Source of the DNA: Petaurus breviceps papuanus
Lineage: Eukaryota; Chordata; Mammalia; Diprotodontia; Petauridae
DNA length: 64,000 nucleotides
Assembly (NCBI GenBank): GCA_028583685.1
Contig: JAMXIF010001253.1
Location: forward strand, 83,245,455 to 83,309,454
Direction: 5' to 3'
Shown here: piece by piece, positions 23,536 through 34,254 of the stretch
Layout: each line of letters begins with the position of its first letter
Position numbering within the stretch: the first letter of the stretch is position 1
Translations under genes and position numbers: made by a program
The notes under the pieces: generated by a model
Database searches by the model: none
Seen by the model: the letters and a program-made list of their open reading frames with translations, nothing else
What the model was told of the DNA's origin: nothing

Positions 23536-23632
23536 CTGGGGACATTTTCAAAAGTAAGGAATATCTGATTGGGGAAAATGTCTATTAGAAGTACACTAAG
23601 TAAACAGTTACAAATATTTTCTTTTAAAAAAG

Positions 23633-23935
23633 AGAACCCATCCCCAGAGAAAGTACTGATGATATCTGAATACAGATTGAAGCTTCCTTTTTTTTTACTT
23701 TATTTTTCTTTAGGGTTTTTTTTTGTCTGTTTTCTTTTACAACATGTCTACTATGGATGTTTTGCATGATTACACACGTATATATATAACCTATATCGAA
23801 CTGCTTGTCCTCTTGTGGTGGGGGAGGGGATGGAGAGAATTTGGAATTCAAAGTTTTTTAAATGAATGTTAAAAATTGGTTTTTTACATGTAACTGGGGG
23901 GATTTTTTTTAATAAATAAATATCAAAGACAAGAA
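23633..23935 (+). repeat. L1 LINE 3' UTR, 5'-truncated
   Basis: 'cagagaaagtactgatgata', 'tctgaatacagattgaagc', 'tatataacctatatcgaact', 'tgaatgttaaaaattgg' and 'tacatgtaactgggggga', then A-rich sequence. This is the marsupial L1 3' UTR type related to the insert at 34.3 kb. Confidence 0.8.
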
Positions 23936-23979
23936 AATAAAAAAGAGCGAATGGCATTTTCATAGAAGCACAGAACTGA

Positions 23980-25840
23980 AAACAATAGATCTTTTTGACT
24001 AAGACTACAAAATTATATGAAGATAACTGTAAAATACTTCATGGAAACACAGACTTATGGAAAAATATTAATTATTCATGAAGAGGCTGAGCCAATATCA
24101 TAAAAATGACAAAATTACCTAAATTAACTGGCGTATTCAGTACCTTACCGATCAAATTACAAAAAATTTACAAGAATATCAAAGGAAATATTTTTTAAAA
24201 GCAAAGAGGGTCTAGCAATACCACATCTCAAACTGTACTACAAAGTTATAATTATCAAAATGATGTGGTAGTGGATTTAAAAAATAGGTCAATCAGGAGA
24301 ACTAATAAAGTACATACCATACAGAAAGAAGCAAAGAAACCTAGTAAGTAGTCTACTGTTTGTTAAATGAAAAATCCAGCTATTGGGTATAACAGTTCAC
24401 TATTCAACAAAATCTGCTAGGAAAGCTAGAAAGGAGTTTGGCAGAAATTAACTTTAGATCCACATTTCATACCATATGCCAAGATAAACTCCAAATGGAT
24501 ATGTGACCTGGATGTAAAAGGTCACATCATAAGGAAATTAGAAGAACAAGAAAGGAGTTTCCTTTCAGATTTATGCAAACAAAGGGCAGGTAGATCATCT
24601 AGAGAAAAAAGGACAATTCTGATTATATAAAACTGAAAATTTTTGTACAAACAAAAACAATGCAGCTTAAATTAGAAGAGAAAAAGTTAACTAGAGGGGG
24701 AAAAATATTTGCACCAAGTTTCTCTAATAAACATCTCATTTCCAAGATATTCAAAGAATTGATCAAATTTCTAAGAATAACACCTACTTTCTAATTGATA
24801 AATGATTAAGAAGGGGCGGCCAGGTGGCTCAGTGAGTAAGAGCACTGGCTCCAGTGTCGGGATGACCTGGATCAAATCCGGGCTCAGATACTCAGCACCA
24901 CACCCAGAAATAATAACTGGCCGTGTAACCTTGAGCAAGTTACTTAACGCCAATTGCTTTTATAAAAAAAAAGATAAATGATTAAAGAACATAAACAGGC
25001 ACATTCTCACTGACAATCATTCAAGCAATCAACAACCATGATAAAATAGTCAAAATCACTAAAAATCAAAGAAATGAAAATTGAAGCAATTTTCATATGT
25101 ATCAGATTGGTAAAGATGACCAAAGAGGAAAATGAGAAATGCTGGAGTGGTCATAAGGAAACAGGCACAATGACACACTGCTGGTGGAACTGTGGGGTAG
25201 AACACTTCTAGAATGCAATTTGAAACAGTACCCCAAAAATCACTAAACCACACACACTCTTTGACCCAGCAATACCATTACCAGACCTATGTCCCAAAGA
25301 CATCAAATAAAAAGCTAAAGAATACTTAGGTATAAAAATATTTCTAATTCCTTTTTGTAGGGGCAAAGAATTGGAAACCAAAGGAATGTCCATCAGTTTG
25401 GGACTAGCTGAACAAACTATGGTATATAAATGTAATAGAATACACTTAGACTGTAAGTTATAAAAAGTGATGAACTTAGAAAAACCTGAGAAGACTTATA
25501 TGAATCAGACATAGAATGAAATGAGCAAAACCAGAGAAACGTTTACAATTATAACAAAAACTTAACTCTGAACAAAGCAATGCCCAATCATGTTTCCAGA
25601 GGACTGATGCTATACTATTTATGAAACAAAATGAGAAATACATTTTCAGACATGGACAAACATAAGAATTTGTTTTAATTATGCATATTTGTTACAAGGG
25701 AACTAACTGCTTCTCTCTCTTTTTCATTCTTTGTCACAAGGGATGTCTTTCCGGGTAGGGGAAAGTGGAGAGCTATGTTTGAATATCAAGGAGATATAAA
25801 AACAAAGTATAGCAATAAAAAATTTTAAAATAAAAGATTG
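23980..25840 (+). repeat. L1 LINE: ORF2 C-terminal region plus 3' UTR
   Basis: This 5'-truncated L1 covers about 1.7 kb without its SINE. Near 24210 the plus-strand translation reads L-A-I-P-H-L-K-L-Y-Y-K, the counterpart of the conserved block after the L1 reverse transcriptase. Near 24480 'aagataaactccaaatggat' and near 25180 'cactgctggtggaactgtgg' mark the ORF2 C-terminal domain. From 25.5 kb it passes into 3' UTR and an A-rich end. Many in-frame stops make it non-functional. A SINE splits it at 24810-24972. Confidence 0.88.
24810..24972 (+). repeat. tRNA-derived SINE, ACCCAGAAATAA-type subfamily, in L1
   Basis: 'ggggcggccaggtggctcag', 'tgagtaagagcactggctcc', 'cagcaccacacccagaaata' and 'accttgagcaagttacttaa', then an A-rich tail. 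GATAAATGATTAA is duplicated at 24797-24809 and 24973-24985. Several CpGs are retained. Two further copies of this subfamily lie at 18443 and 29583. Confidence 0.93.
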
Positions 25841-26329
25841 AGTGTAATACTGAGCCTAGAAAATGAATATCTTTCACCTTCCCCCCAAGGGACTAATAGA
25901 AGACTGTTGCATACACACTCAAATCTTTTCACCATATCCATTTTTTTCTTTTCCTTTCTTTTCTTTTTGGGTGTGTTGTTTGGTTTTGTGCACAACAAGG
26001 GAATCACTTGGAAGGAATATGCCCCAAAATAACTATGATGAAAACAAGGCCCCAATAAAATTGGCAACAACAACAACCCTATCAGAAGGCATAGTTATCT
26101 ATAAAATTCAAAAGAGTTTTTTTTTTTATAAAAAAGAAAATAACAATGTATACACAAGTTTAAGAAGCATGTAAAAATATGGAAAGTGCACCTTTTCCAA
26201 CTGCAAGGAAACAATGAAAGCAGCTTTAAGCCCTAGTGCCTTTTTAAAAGTATGTCAAAAGTGTTTCCAATTTGTCCTTCTCCCTACTTCCACCCTTTCC
26301 TCCACCTCCAACTTTTCCATTCTTTTCTA
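25841..26329. other. Single-copy or unassigned DNA
   Basis: A T-rich and an A-rich stretch (25930-25970, 26110-26140). The short open frames on both strands here overlap low-complexity sequence and are not convincing. Confidence 0.35.
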
Positions 26330-26570
26330 TTCATGCCTTCTCCCTGTACCTTAAGGGCCACCTACCTCCCTTCAAAGCACCTTCCCTAACTAACCATTTT
26401 AAACTTTAGATGTTTCTCATCATTACAATCTCATTTTTTTTTATACTTAAACTAATGTTACCTTATCGTTTAACTATCCTGTATCTCCCAAACTACATTG
26501 TAAGCTCCCTAAAGTTAGGGACTCTCAGAACTCAGCTGGGTGTTCCAGACTAACTGAATAAAGGTGAAAT
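26330..26570 (+). repeat. L2 LINE 3' portion
   Basis: 'ttcaaagcaccttccctaac' region, 'acattgtaagctccctaaag' and 'ctaactgaataaaggtg'. Moderately decayed. Confidence 0.65.
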
Positions 26571-26714
26571 CATCCAAATATAACAAAGATTATAACAGTT
26601 CACATATATTTAAAGAAAGTCAATATAAAATGTCAACAGACAACAAGTTTGATGAGATAGATATGGAGCCGCCATCCATTTTGGGTTCATAGCTGAAAAA
26701 GAACCCCACATACA

Positions 26715-27485
26715 CAGAACGTGAGAGTTGAAAGGGAAACTCCAACAGCCAGGTAGTCCAAGCCACATAAGAGGAATCCACTCTATAACATAGCCAACAA
26801 GTCATCTTCTACCTTCTGCTTAAAAATTTCCAAAGAGAAAGTGGGAACTCACCACATCTATAGAAGGCCCTTTCTACTTTTGAATGCCTTTTGTTGCGCA
26901 GTTGTTTCAATCATGTCTGACTCTGCACAACCCCATTTGGAGTTTTCTTGGCAGATACTAAAGTGGTTTGCCATTTCCTTCTCTAGCTCATTTTACAGAT
27001 GAGGGAACTGAGACAAACAAGGTTAAATGATCTGCCCAGTAAGTGTCTGAGGTCAGATTTTAACTCAGGAAGATGAGCATTCTTGATGTCAGGCCTGGCA
27101 CTCTATCTACTGTGCCACCTAGCTGCCCTTGAATAACTTTAATCTTTGGAAAGTGTTTCCTTGACCCTCAAGTCTAAATTTAACTTTTTGTACACATTGC
27201 TCCCAATTCTGTCTCCCTACTAATAATTGGAATGATCCCACCTCTCTTATAAAAGGCCTTCAAATACTTGAACAAAGTGAGCCCTTTTGCCCTGGATCAT
27301 CTCTTCCCTAAGCAAAATATCCCAGCTCCTTCAATCCGTTCTCATGACATGGGCTTTATGCCCTTCATAATCCTCTTTTGGTCACTCATCCCCCCAAAAA
27401 AAATATAAAGACTTTGATTCACCTCTGTTAAACTTCAGTGTATTAGATTTAGCCCACTATTATAACCTGTCAAAAGCTATGGCTC
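26715..27485 (-). repeat. L3/CR1-clade LINE, antisense, split by a MAR1 SINE
   Basis: 'caggtagtccaagccacata' and 'gaactcaccacatctataga' on the left. After the SINE, 'ctttaatctttggaaagtgt', 'ataaaaggccttcaaatact' and 'tccttcaatccgttctcatg' follow the antisense L3/CR1 order. Confidence 0.75.
26885..27128 (-). repeat. MAR1-type SINE with RTE-like tail, antisense
   Basis: 'ttgtttcaatcatgtctgac', 'acaaccccatttggagtttt', 'gtttgccatttccttctcta', 'cattttacagatgagggaac' and 'ctgtgccacctagctgccc' give the full element in reverse. Confidence 0.9.
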
Positions 27486-27690
27486 CTCACTTTATCATGC
27501 ACTATTTGACAAGATTTCTCAAAGAGAAAGAAACACCAGCTGACCTGCAAAAGGAAGCAGCCATGCCATCAAATAATTGATTCTAGTCAGACACCAAAAG
27601 AATGATCACCAAATAGAAAAAAAAAAACCACCAATTGTATTTTTCCAGGGACCATACTAAAGGGTCTATCTTAATCAAAAGAATAGAAGG

Positions 27691-28481
27691 GGGGCGGAGT
27701 CAAGATAGCTGAGTAGAAGCAGGACCTTGCCCGGCTCTGGCTTCCACCTTCCCCAATCCATGTAAAAGGGGACTCTAAACAAACTTTGGAGCTGCAGAAC
27801 CCACACAATGACACAGAGAAGCTAACCTCCCACTGAGGACAGCCTGGCAGGCCAGCAGGAATCGACCAGCACAGCGCTCTGGAAGCTGAGCCCAGGTCTC
27901 CCATGAACTGGAGGTTTTATCCCCAGGGTGGGACTGATGAGCCTCAGCTGGAGGGACTCCAGATCACCAGCAGCTGTGGCTGTTTCCAGATTCATCAACA
28001 CATAGATGCAAAGGACAAAGTGAGAGGTCAGTGCACTGTGGATTTTGGGACCAGTAGTTGGGAGTACGTCAGCTTTTGCCCCAGGGAGAGAAGCCACTGA
28101 GACACTGCACCACCACCACGTGGCAGCTTCAGCTCCTGGCCTGCAGAGTGTAGGGGGACCAAGCAACCAGTCTGAGGGGTAATCTCTCTTGCTTTAACCT
28201 GCTTGGATCTGGATTGCAGTCTAGGGTGGATGTCCTGGGGTATGTGACCAGCTTGCCAGAGCATGTGGAGGCCTCAGAGAGGGCACCCATCTAATACCTC
28301 CAGCAGCTGAGAAAACCCCAGTGTTTGGGACAAAAGCTCCCCTGTGTGGTGGCAAAGTCCTACTGTGGCAAAAAGCCCAGGGGTCAAGTGACTGAGGGGC
28401 GACATGACCAGACAAAGGAAGCAAAACAAACAGAAGACTCCAACATTAGACTCCTATTTTGGGGACAAAAAGGAGCAAAGC
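27691..28481 (+). promoter_or_regulatory. HAL1 5' UTR / probable internal promoter region
   Basis: The 790 bp between the element's first base and ORF1 are GC-richer than the surroundings. The 5' terminus keeps a decayed YY1-like CAAGATAGC at its start. L1-type elements carry their promoter here. Promoter activity of this copy is inference. Confidence 0.55.
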
Positions 28482-29492
28482 ATGGAATAGGAAGAAGACA
28501 GTGAAGTCAGAACTCCTGCACCAAAAGCTTCAAAGGAAAATACGAGCTGGCTACAGGCCATAGAGGACCTTAAGAAGCAGATAAGAGAAGTGGAGGAAAA
28601 ATTGGGAAGAGAAATGAGAATGATGCAAGAAAATTATGAACTGAGAATCAACAGCCTGACTGAGGAAAATTACACCTTAAAAAACAGACTGACTCAATTG
28701 GCAAAAGAGGCTCAACAAGGCAATGAGGAGAGAAATGCCTTGGAAAGCCAAATTTGCCAGATGGAAAAAGAATCTCAAAAGCTCAATGAGGACACTCGTT
28801 CCCTCGGATTTAGATTGGGGCAAAGGGAAGCTAGTGACTTTAAGAGAAATCAAGATGATGTTAAACAGATCCAAACAAATGAAAGAATAGAAGGCAATGT
28901 GAAATATCTCATGGGAAAAACCACTGACCTGGAAAATAGATCCAGGACAGAGAATTTAAAAATTATTGGACTACCTGAAAGCCATGATCAGGGAAAGAAC
29001 CCAGAAATCATCCTCCAAGAAATTCTCAAGGAAAATTGCCCTGATGTTTTAGAACCAGAAGGCAGTATAGAAGTTGAAAGAATCCACCAATCACCTCCTG
29101 AAAAAGCTCCCAAAAAGAAAACTCCTAGGAATATTATAGCCAGGTTCCAGAATTCCCAGATCAAGGAGAGAATATCACAAGCAGCCAGGAAGAAACGATT
29201 TGAATATTGTGGAAACACAATCAGGATAACCCAGGATCTGGCAGCTTCTACGCTGAGGGATCAAAGGGCCCGGAATATGATATTCTGGAGGGCAGAGGAG
29301 CTGGGATTAAAACCAAGAATCACCTACCCAGCAAACCTGAATATCATCTTTCAGGGGAAAATATGGTTATTCAATGGAATAGAGAACTTCCAAGCATTCT
29401 TGCTGGAAAAACCAGAGTTGAATAGAAAATTTGACATCAGATACAAGAAGCAAGAGAAGCTTGAGAAGGTAAACAGGGAAAAGAAAACATAA
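28482..29492 (+). CDS. HAL1/L1 ORF1 protein (RNA-binding chaperone), open except one early stop
   Basis: ORF1p binds L1-type RNA as a trimer and acts as a nucleic-acid chaperone in the cytoplasmic retrotransposition particle. The likely ancestral start is the ATG at 28482 (context AGC-ATG-G, good Kozak). Codon 3 is TAG, after which the frame is open for 333 codons to the TAA at 29490. The next in-frame ATG is at 28614 (292 residues). A GTG at 28590 is in the same frame. Numbering from 28590: residues 1-112 form a long heptad-rich coiled coil; 114-119 LENRSR and 123-130 LKIIGLPE open the RRM-like domain; 179-186 PRNIIARF, 198-203 AARKKR, 211-221 IRITQDLAAST and 242-252 PRITYPANLNI mark the C-terminal domain. 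The C-terminus is basic and Lys-rich. These motifs match mammalian L1 ORF1p in order and spacing. Without ORF2 it cannot mobilise itself. Confidence 0.88.
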
Positions 29493-29582
29493 GCCACTTA
29501 TCAAAGTTGAACTATTAACATTCCTACATGGAAAAACAATAATTTTAATTGAGACTTTTCTCAGTATGAAAATAGTTGAAGG

Positions 29583-29747
29583 CTGGGGTGGTCAGGTGGC
29601 ACAGTGAGTAAGAGCACCAGCCCCAGAGTCAGGATGACCTGGGATCAAATCTGGGCTCAGATACTTAGCACCACACCCAGAAATAAGTGGCCATGCAACC
29701 TTGAGCAAGTTACTTAACCCCAATTGCTTTAAAAAAAAAAAGGAAAA
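29583..29747 (+). repeat. tRNA-derived SINE, ACCCAGAAATAA-type subfamily, in HAL1
   Basis: 'gtggtcaggtggcacagtga', 'gtaagagcaccagccccaga', 'cttagcaccacacccagaaa' and 'accttgagcaagttacttaa', then an A-tail. AAAATAGTTGAAGG is duplicated at 29569-29582 and 29748-29761. It is younger than the HAL1 insertion. Confidence 0.94.
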
Positions 29748-29759
29748 AAAATAGTTGAA

Positions 29760-29880
29760 GGGAATATACGTATACATATATACACATATACATATATATA
29801 TGTCTATATCGGAGGGTATGCGGGCATATGAACACATGTGTGAATGTGTATATACATGCTCACAGGTATACATAGATAGA
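29760..29880. repeat. TATA/CATA-rich tract in HAL1 3' region
   Basis: Alternating ATACATAT-type sequence followed by TGTGTGAATG-like units. Low complexity. Confidence 0.8.
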
Positions 29881-30140
29881 GGGCACAGGACCAATTTAAT
29901 AGGAAGGGGTGATACTTAAAAGGGGAAATTAAGAGGTGAGAGAGGAATATAATGAGAGGAGATGGAGAGAGACAGAATGGGGTAAACTATCTCATAAAGA
30001 AGAGGCAAGAGAAAAGGGTGACAATGGAGGGGAAGAATAGGAAGGCAAAAGGGAATGGGTCGACCTTATTCTCACTGAATTTGGCTCAGGGAGAGAATGA
30101 AATACATACTAAATAGGGTATCTCACCCTCCAGGAGAGTA

Positions 30141-30197
30141 GGGGGAAGGGGATGAGAGGGGGGATGATGGAAGGGAGGGCAGGCTGGAGGGGAGGGA
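30141..30197 (+). other. G-rich quadruplex-prone block in HAL1 3' UTR
   Basis: Runs of 3-6 G separated by short A-rich spacers (GGGGGAAGGGGATGAGAGG onward to GGAGGGGAGGG). Polypurine G4-forming tracts are a known feature of L1 3' UTRs. Confidence 0.7.
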
Positions 30198-31118
30198 AGT
30201 TGGAAGCATTCACTTTTGAAAAGGGACAGGATCAAAGTAGACAATAGAGCAAGTGGGTGGTGGGATAGGAGGAAGGGAAATATAGTCAGTCTTTTACAAT
30301 ATATCAACTATGTTAATGTTTTGCATTAGCTACACATGTACAATCTATACTGAACTGCTTATCTTCCCAGTAAGTGGGTGACAAGGGAGGAAGGGGATGA
30401 ATCTGGAATTCAAAGTCTTAAAATCAAATGTTTGAAATTATATATACATATATACTATTATTAATACTATCTTACATGTAATTGGGAAAGAAGATATACA
30501 GGCACTGGGACATAGAGATCCACCATGCCCTACTGGAAAAGTCTAAGGGGGTATGGGAGAAGATATGGGAGAGAGCAGATTGGAAGAGGGGATATCCTGT
30601 GGGACTGCTATTCTGGGGTGGTGGGTAGGGGGAAAACAGGGAGAAAATTTGTAACTCAAAATGTGGTGGAAACTAATGATGTAAATCGGAAGTTAATAAA
30701 GCATTTGAAAAATGAAAAAAAAAAGACTAGAAGGTCATGTTAACCTGAAGAATCAAACCACCACCCTTGGTCAAGGTCAAGGATGGGTGAGGCAGGTAGC
30801 CTAAGGGTGAATAATGGTAGTCTATTATTTTAAAAGCAGGGACAAAATTGCATACTTTCAACTTGATAACCACTTGAAATTTGTACTTGAGAAATATCCC
30901 TCAACAAACATTTAAATGTCTACTCAGAATCAGAGAAACACAAACAAAAATGTCTTCAAGGAATTTATACTGTATCAGGAGACAACATGAAAATATGTAT
31001 ATTTAAAGCAAGATAATTAGAGAGGAGGCATTAACAGTTGGGGGCGGGGTACTGGATATTAGGAGAGGCTTCATGTAGAAGGTGGCATTTGAGCTGATTT
31101 TTTTTTAATGAGATTCTA

Positions 31119-31274
31119 GGGGTGGCTAGCTGACACAGTGAATAGATCACTGACCCTGGAGTAGGTAGGACCTAAGTTCAAATTCAGCCTCAGACACTTA
31201 ACACTTAACCTAGCCATGTGACCTTGGGCAAGTCACTTAACCCCAATCGCCCTGCCCTCCCCACTATAAAAAAC

Positions 31275-31278
<4 letters not shown>
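31119..31278 (+). repeat. tRNA-derived SINE with a GA-expanded tail
   Basis: 'gggtggctagctgacacagt', 'actgaccctggagtaggtag', 'aagtcacttaaccccaatcg' and an A-rich tail that passes into (GA)n. GAGATTCTA at 31110-31118 and 31321-31329 form a 9-bp TSD outside the microsatellite. Confidence 0.9.

Positions 31279-31324
<46 letters not shown>
31279..31324. repeat. (GA)n microsatellite at SINE tail
   Basis: About 23 uninterrupted GA units between the SINE A-tail and its 3' TSD copy. The antisense Ser-Leu runs read across it are artefacts. Confidence 0.95.
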
Positions 31325-31326
<2 letters not shown>

Positions 31327-31385
31327 CTAATGACAGAGGCAAGGAGAACATACATTCCAGGCACAAGGGACCATCCTGAACTATG

Positions 31386-31679
31386 GTCACCAGACACATA
31401 GTTAATATTTGGAAATTCCTTCACATCATAGCACAATTTAGTCGTGCAACTAAAATAGTATGTATTAAACTATAGTCAGAAAAGGGAGGAGGATAAAAGC
31501 AGGGCCTCCAAAGAAGCAAGAGGACAAGGACAAAGACCATGAGCCTGGATTTTTGATAGCAAAATTTCCCCTTTTGCAACCCAGATAGTAACAGTTTAAA
31601 AAGATCACAAAAGCCAGGAATCCTGGGATAGGGGGTAGGACTGGGTTAGGCTCTTAAAAGATATTCATGTAGAATTTCA
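31386..31679. other. Single-copy DNA, nothing recognised
   Basis: No recognisable repeat or gene. Confidence 0.35.
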
Positions 31680-31845
31680 GAATAGAAAGAAGCTTTGGAG
31701 GTCATTCCGTCCAGTTACTCACTTTAAAAGATTAGGGAATCAGGAGGGGGTTGGGGTGGGGCAGTGTAAGGTATGTGACCTGCTCAAGATAAAACCACAA
31801 ATTAATGATGGTGCTCAAGTCTCCAGGCTCTCTGGGTCTTTGCTT
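31680..31845 (-). repeat. MIR-like fragment, antisense, with L3-type flank
   Basis: 'aagctttggaggtcattccg' and 'taaggtatgtgacctgctca' follow the antisense MIR pattern with a G-rich insertion. Confidence 0.5.
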
Positions 31846-32862
31846 TTCTCACCTACACTTTGTTGCCTGGGATGATAAGGTACTAAGAATTATTTCAAGA
31901 ACCAATCTCGATCTCACTGCTTCATAGACATATCTCATATGCCACATTCTTTTCTCTTTTACATGAGTGGGGGTGGGAGTAAAAAAAAGGGTAGGGGTAA
32001 GGGAAAGGTTGAGTTTGTAATCTTTCAGTACTTTCTTTCCACCCACTGTCACTTTAGCAGAATCTGAATCTTCCTAGCAACTAGTTCTGTTCTGATCTAT
32101 GAGAAGAAATCTCATGGCTACTCGATTCAAATTGTGCTATGGAAAGGTTGGCAACATGGAGTCCTTAATCCTTATCCTCTCCTCAGAATAACCTAGCAGG
32201 GAGATCCTTCACATTACAATGAGACAACCTGCCTTTTAACAACTGTCTGGAGAAGATGTGGCAATCCTTGATGATTACATTCACACAGAATTCTATGGTG
32301 GCTTTCATCATCCCATGATCTCAAAGCACTTTTTATATGTGTTCATAGGGATACCACCCACACCTGGTGTGGGACCAGATTTTCTGGTTTTCTAATAGAG
32401 TCTGGTATGTTGGTTCTCCTTAGGTTGGCAGTCTGACTGTTTACCCATTGTGGGCAAGAAGCAAAGGGAACTCTGGAATCATGTTTCATTAAACCAACAA
32501 GAAAGTAAAAGAATAAAAAAGGCATTTTAAACAAATGTTTCTAAAGTATCATACTAAATATAAAGAATATCTCTTCTGTCTCTGCCTCCCAGGGCAGAAC
32601 CAACAAAGTGGTTTAAAATGATGACCTTCCATTCCCCAAGGGCACTGGAGTAGCAAAGAGCATTCAGCATCCTTCATGGAGAAAGGCAGGTTAGCGCAAG
32701 CGGATCCTATTTTAGAGAACACATGTATAAATGCACATACATGAATGTAGAATGTGCATATACATATATATGCATAAATGTTTATATTTAAACACATACA
32801 TGAATAAAATTTAGGAGAAATTATTCATCTCACACAAAAAAAGCAGCTTTCATATCACAAGA
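31846..32862. other. Single-copy DNA, nothing recognised
   Basis: A CATA-rich stretch lies at 32723-32800. I see no gene or repeat family otherwise. Confidence 0.35.
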
Positions 32863-33084
32863 CAAGGGGTTCTTTAGCTTTTCTGTATCATGAATGCCTG
32901 GACCCCTTCTCAGAATGTCATACTGCCAACATTTATAACTGAAGGAAATGTTAAATCTCAATTAATTAGAGATTAACGAAAATAAAGATGTAATTTTTTT
33001 TTCTTATCCCAAGTCCACAGATCCCTTGAAATCTAACCACAAACCCCTTGAACATGTCCATAGACTCTAGGTTAAGAACGCCTG
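32863..33084 (+). mobile_element. hAT-type MITE (TTCTTAACC terminus family)
   Basis: It begins CAAGGGGTTCTTTAGC and ends CTCTAGGTTAAGAACGCCTG, imperfect inverted termini of about 15 bp. Inside are 'ctggaccccttctcagaat' and 'aaaataaagatgtaattttt'. Related copies lie at 51530-51925 and 60968-61888. Non-autonomous, no transposase. No clear 8-bp TSD. Confidence 0.72.
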
Positions 33085-33344
33085 CCCTAGTGCATTTAAG
33101 CCTAAATTCACCAATTATTAGCTATTTGAAGATAGAAGAAACCTAAAACCAAAGCTCTAGTAAGCCACTACTAAAAAAAATGAAATTTGGGTGAAGCAAC
33201 TTATAATTTAAATACATACACCTTATCAGAAACACATGTATTTTTTTATATATACAATCAGGTAAAACCATGGTACCAGCAAGGAAAACTGCCAAAAGCA
33301 ACTGAACGACTCCCATAATTCTTGCAATGGAACACAGTATCAAA

Positions 33345-33545
33345 AGAGTCCAGATTTAGAGTTCAACTGTACCTTAGAGGTCACCTTGTCCAACCACCTC
33401 ATTTTACAAATAACAAAAAGAAGTTCAGTAACTTGGGCAACATCACACAAGAAGTAGGCACTGAGTCAGGATTTAAACCTACATCTACATCCTGATTCTA
33501 GCACTCTTCTCCACCATACCCACTGCTTTTACCCTTTGGTTAATA
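33345..33545 (-). repeat. MIR-like fragment, antisense, with L3-type flank
   Basis: 'ttagaggtcaccttgtccaa', 'cacctcattttacaaataac', 'agtaacttgggcaacatcac' and 'cactgagtcaggatttaaac'. Confidence 0.7.
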
Positions 33546-34129
33546 CATGGAAGATAATCATCAGTATATAGAAACTTGTAGTCAGACCACCCACTTCCAA
33601 TAAGTTTGCCCAAAAATGAAGTTCTATAACAAAATTTGTTTTCTAATTGCTTCATATAAACTACCAGTAGCTGGCATGTAGATCAGTTATATTGATTTTC
33701 CCAGGTTGACCAAGCAACTTCCTTTCCCCATAGCATCCTATTCAAACCTACAAAGCTTTTTGTAAAAGAAATGTCAAAGTCAAAGTCAAAAATCTTGAAA
33801 AGAGAACTCCCTCTTCTCTTTATGTTGTCTCACCCTGAAAAGCCTTCAAATTAACTCCAGACATGAAGCCACAAGCCTAGCCTGTACAAGCACCCTAGGC
33901 AAGCCTGGGAGAAGCTATCTGTTTCAGACAGAGGGGAAACAGATTTCTCAATATCTTTTGGAATTTGTGGGAAGGAAGTGGGTGAAGAGAAAAGACTGAC
34001 TTCAAGGAATCCCTCTTTTTCTTCCTCTTTCCTTTGGCAATCTTATGCACTAACTTGATTTCAACTGTTATCTCTTCCACATCATCTTCATACCTAATAT
34101 CATCAATTATCATCAAGCATTCTTAAATC
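33546..34129. other. Single-copy DNA, nothing recognised
   Basis: No recognisable repeat or gene. Confidence 0.35.
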
Positions 34130-34254
34130 TGTGCAGAAGACTTCCAAATTCTTGTGTCCAGCCCTCTCTCTCCAGTACTCTAATGCCACATTTTCAATGG
34201 CCTAATGGATATTTCCATCTGGGTGTCCCAATCAGCATCTAAAATTCAACATGT

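Larger units (their letters stand above)
27691..30720 (+). mobile_element. HAL1 (half-L1) retrotransposon, full length
   Basis: The element begins GGGGCGGAGTCAAGATAGCT, close to the marsupial L1 5' start (remembered consensus: ..CCAAGATGGCGG.., a YY1-type site). It has a GC-richer 5' UTR of about 790 bp, an L1 ORF1 (28482-29492), then about 1.1 kb of 3' sequence with a purine/G-rich block and an AATAAA at 30695. It ends in an A-tail. There is no reverse transcriptase or endonuclease ORF2: the ORF1 stop leads directly into 3' UTR. AAAAGAATAGAAGG (27677-27690) and AAAAGACTAGAAGG (30721-30734) form a 14-bp TSD with one mismatch, so both ends are original. ORF1-only L1 derivatives are the known HAL1 class, mobilised by L1. 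A SINE lies inside at 29583-29747. Without it the element is about 2.9 kb. Confidence 0.88.
30935..31385 (-). repeat. L2 LINE 3' portion, antisense, split by a SINE
   Basis: 'ctcaacaaacatttaaatgt', 'tgtcttcaaggaatttatac', 'ggaggcattaacagttg', 'ggcttcatgtagaaggtgg' and, after the SINE, 'tacattccaggcacaaggga' are the reverse order of the L2 3' end. Confidence 0.75.

Noticed and set aside
31260-31440. Ser-Leu repeat peptide on the minus strand
   Set aside because: It is a translation of the (GA)n microsatellite.
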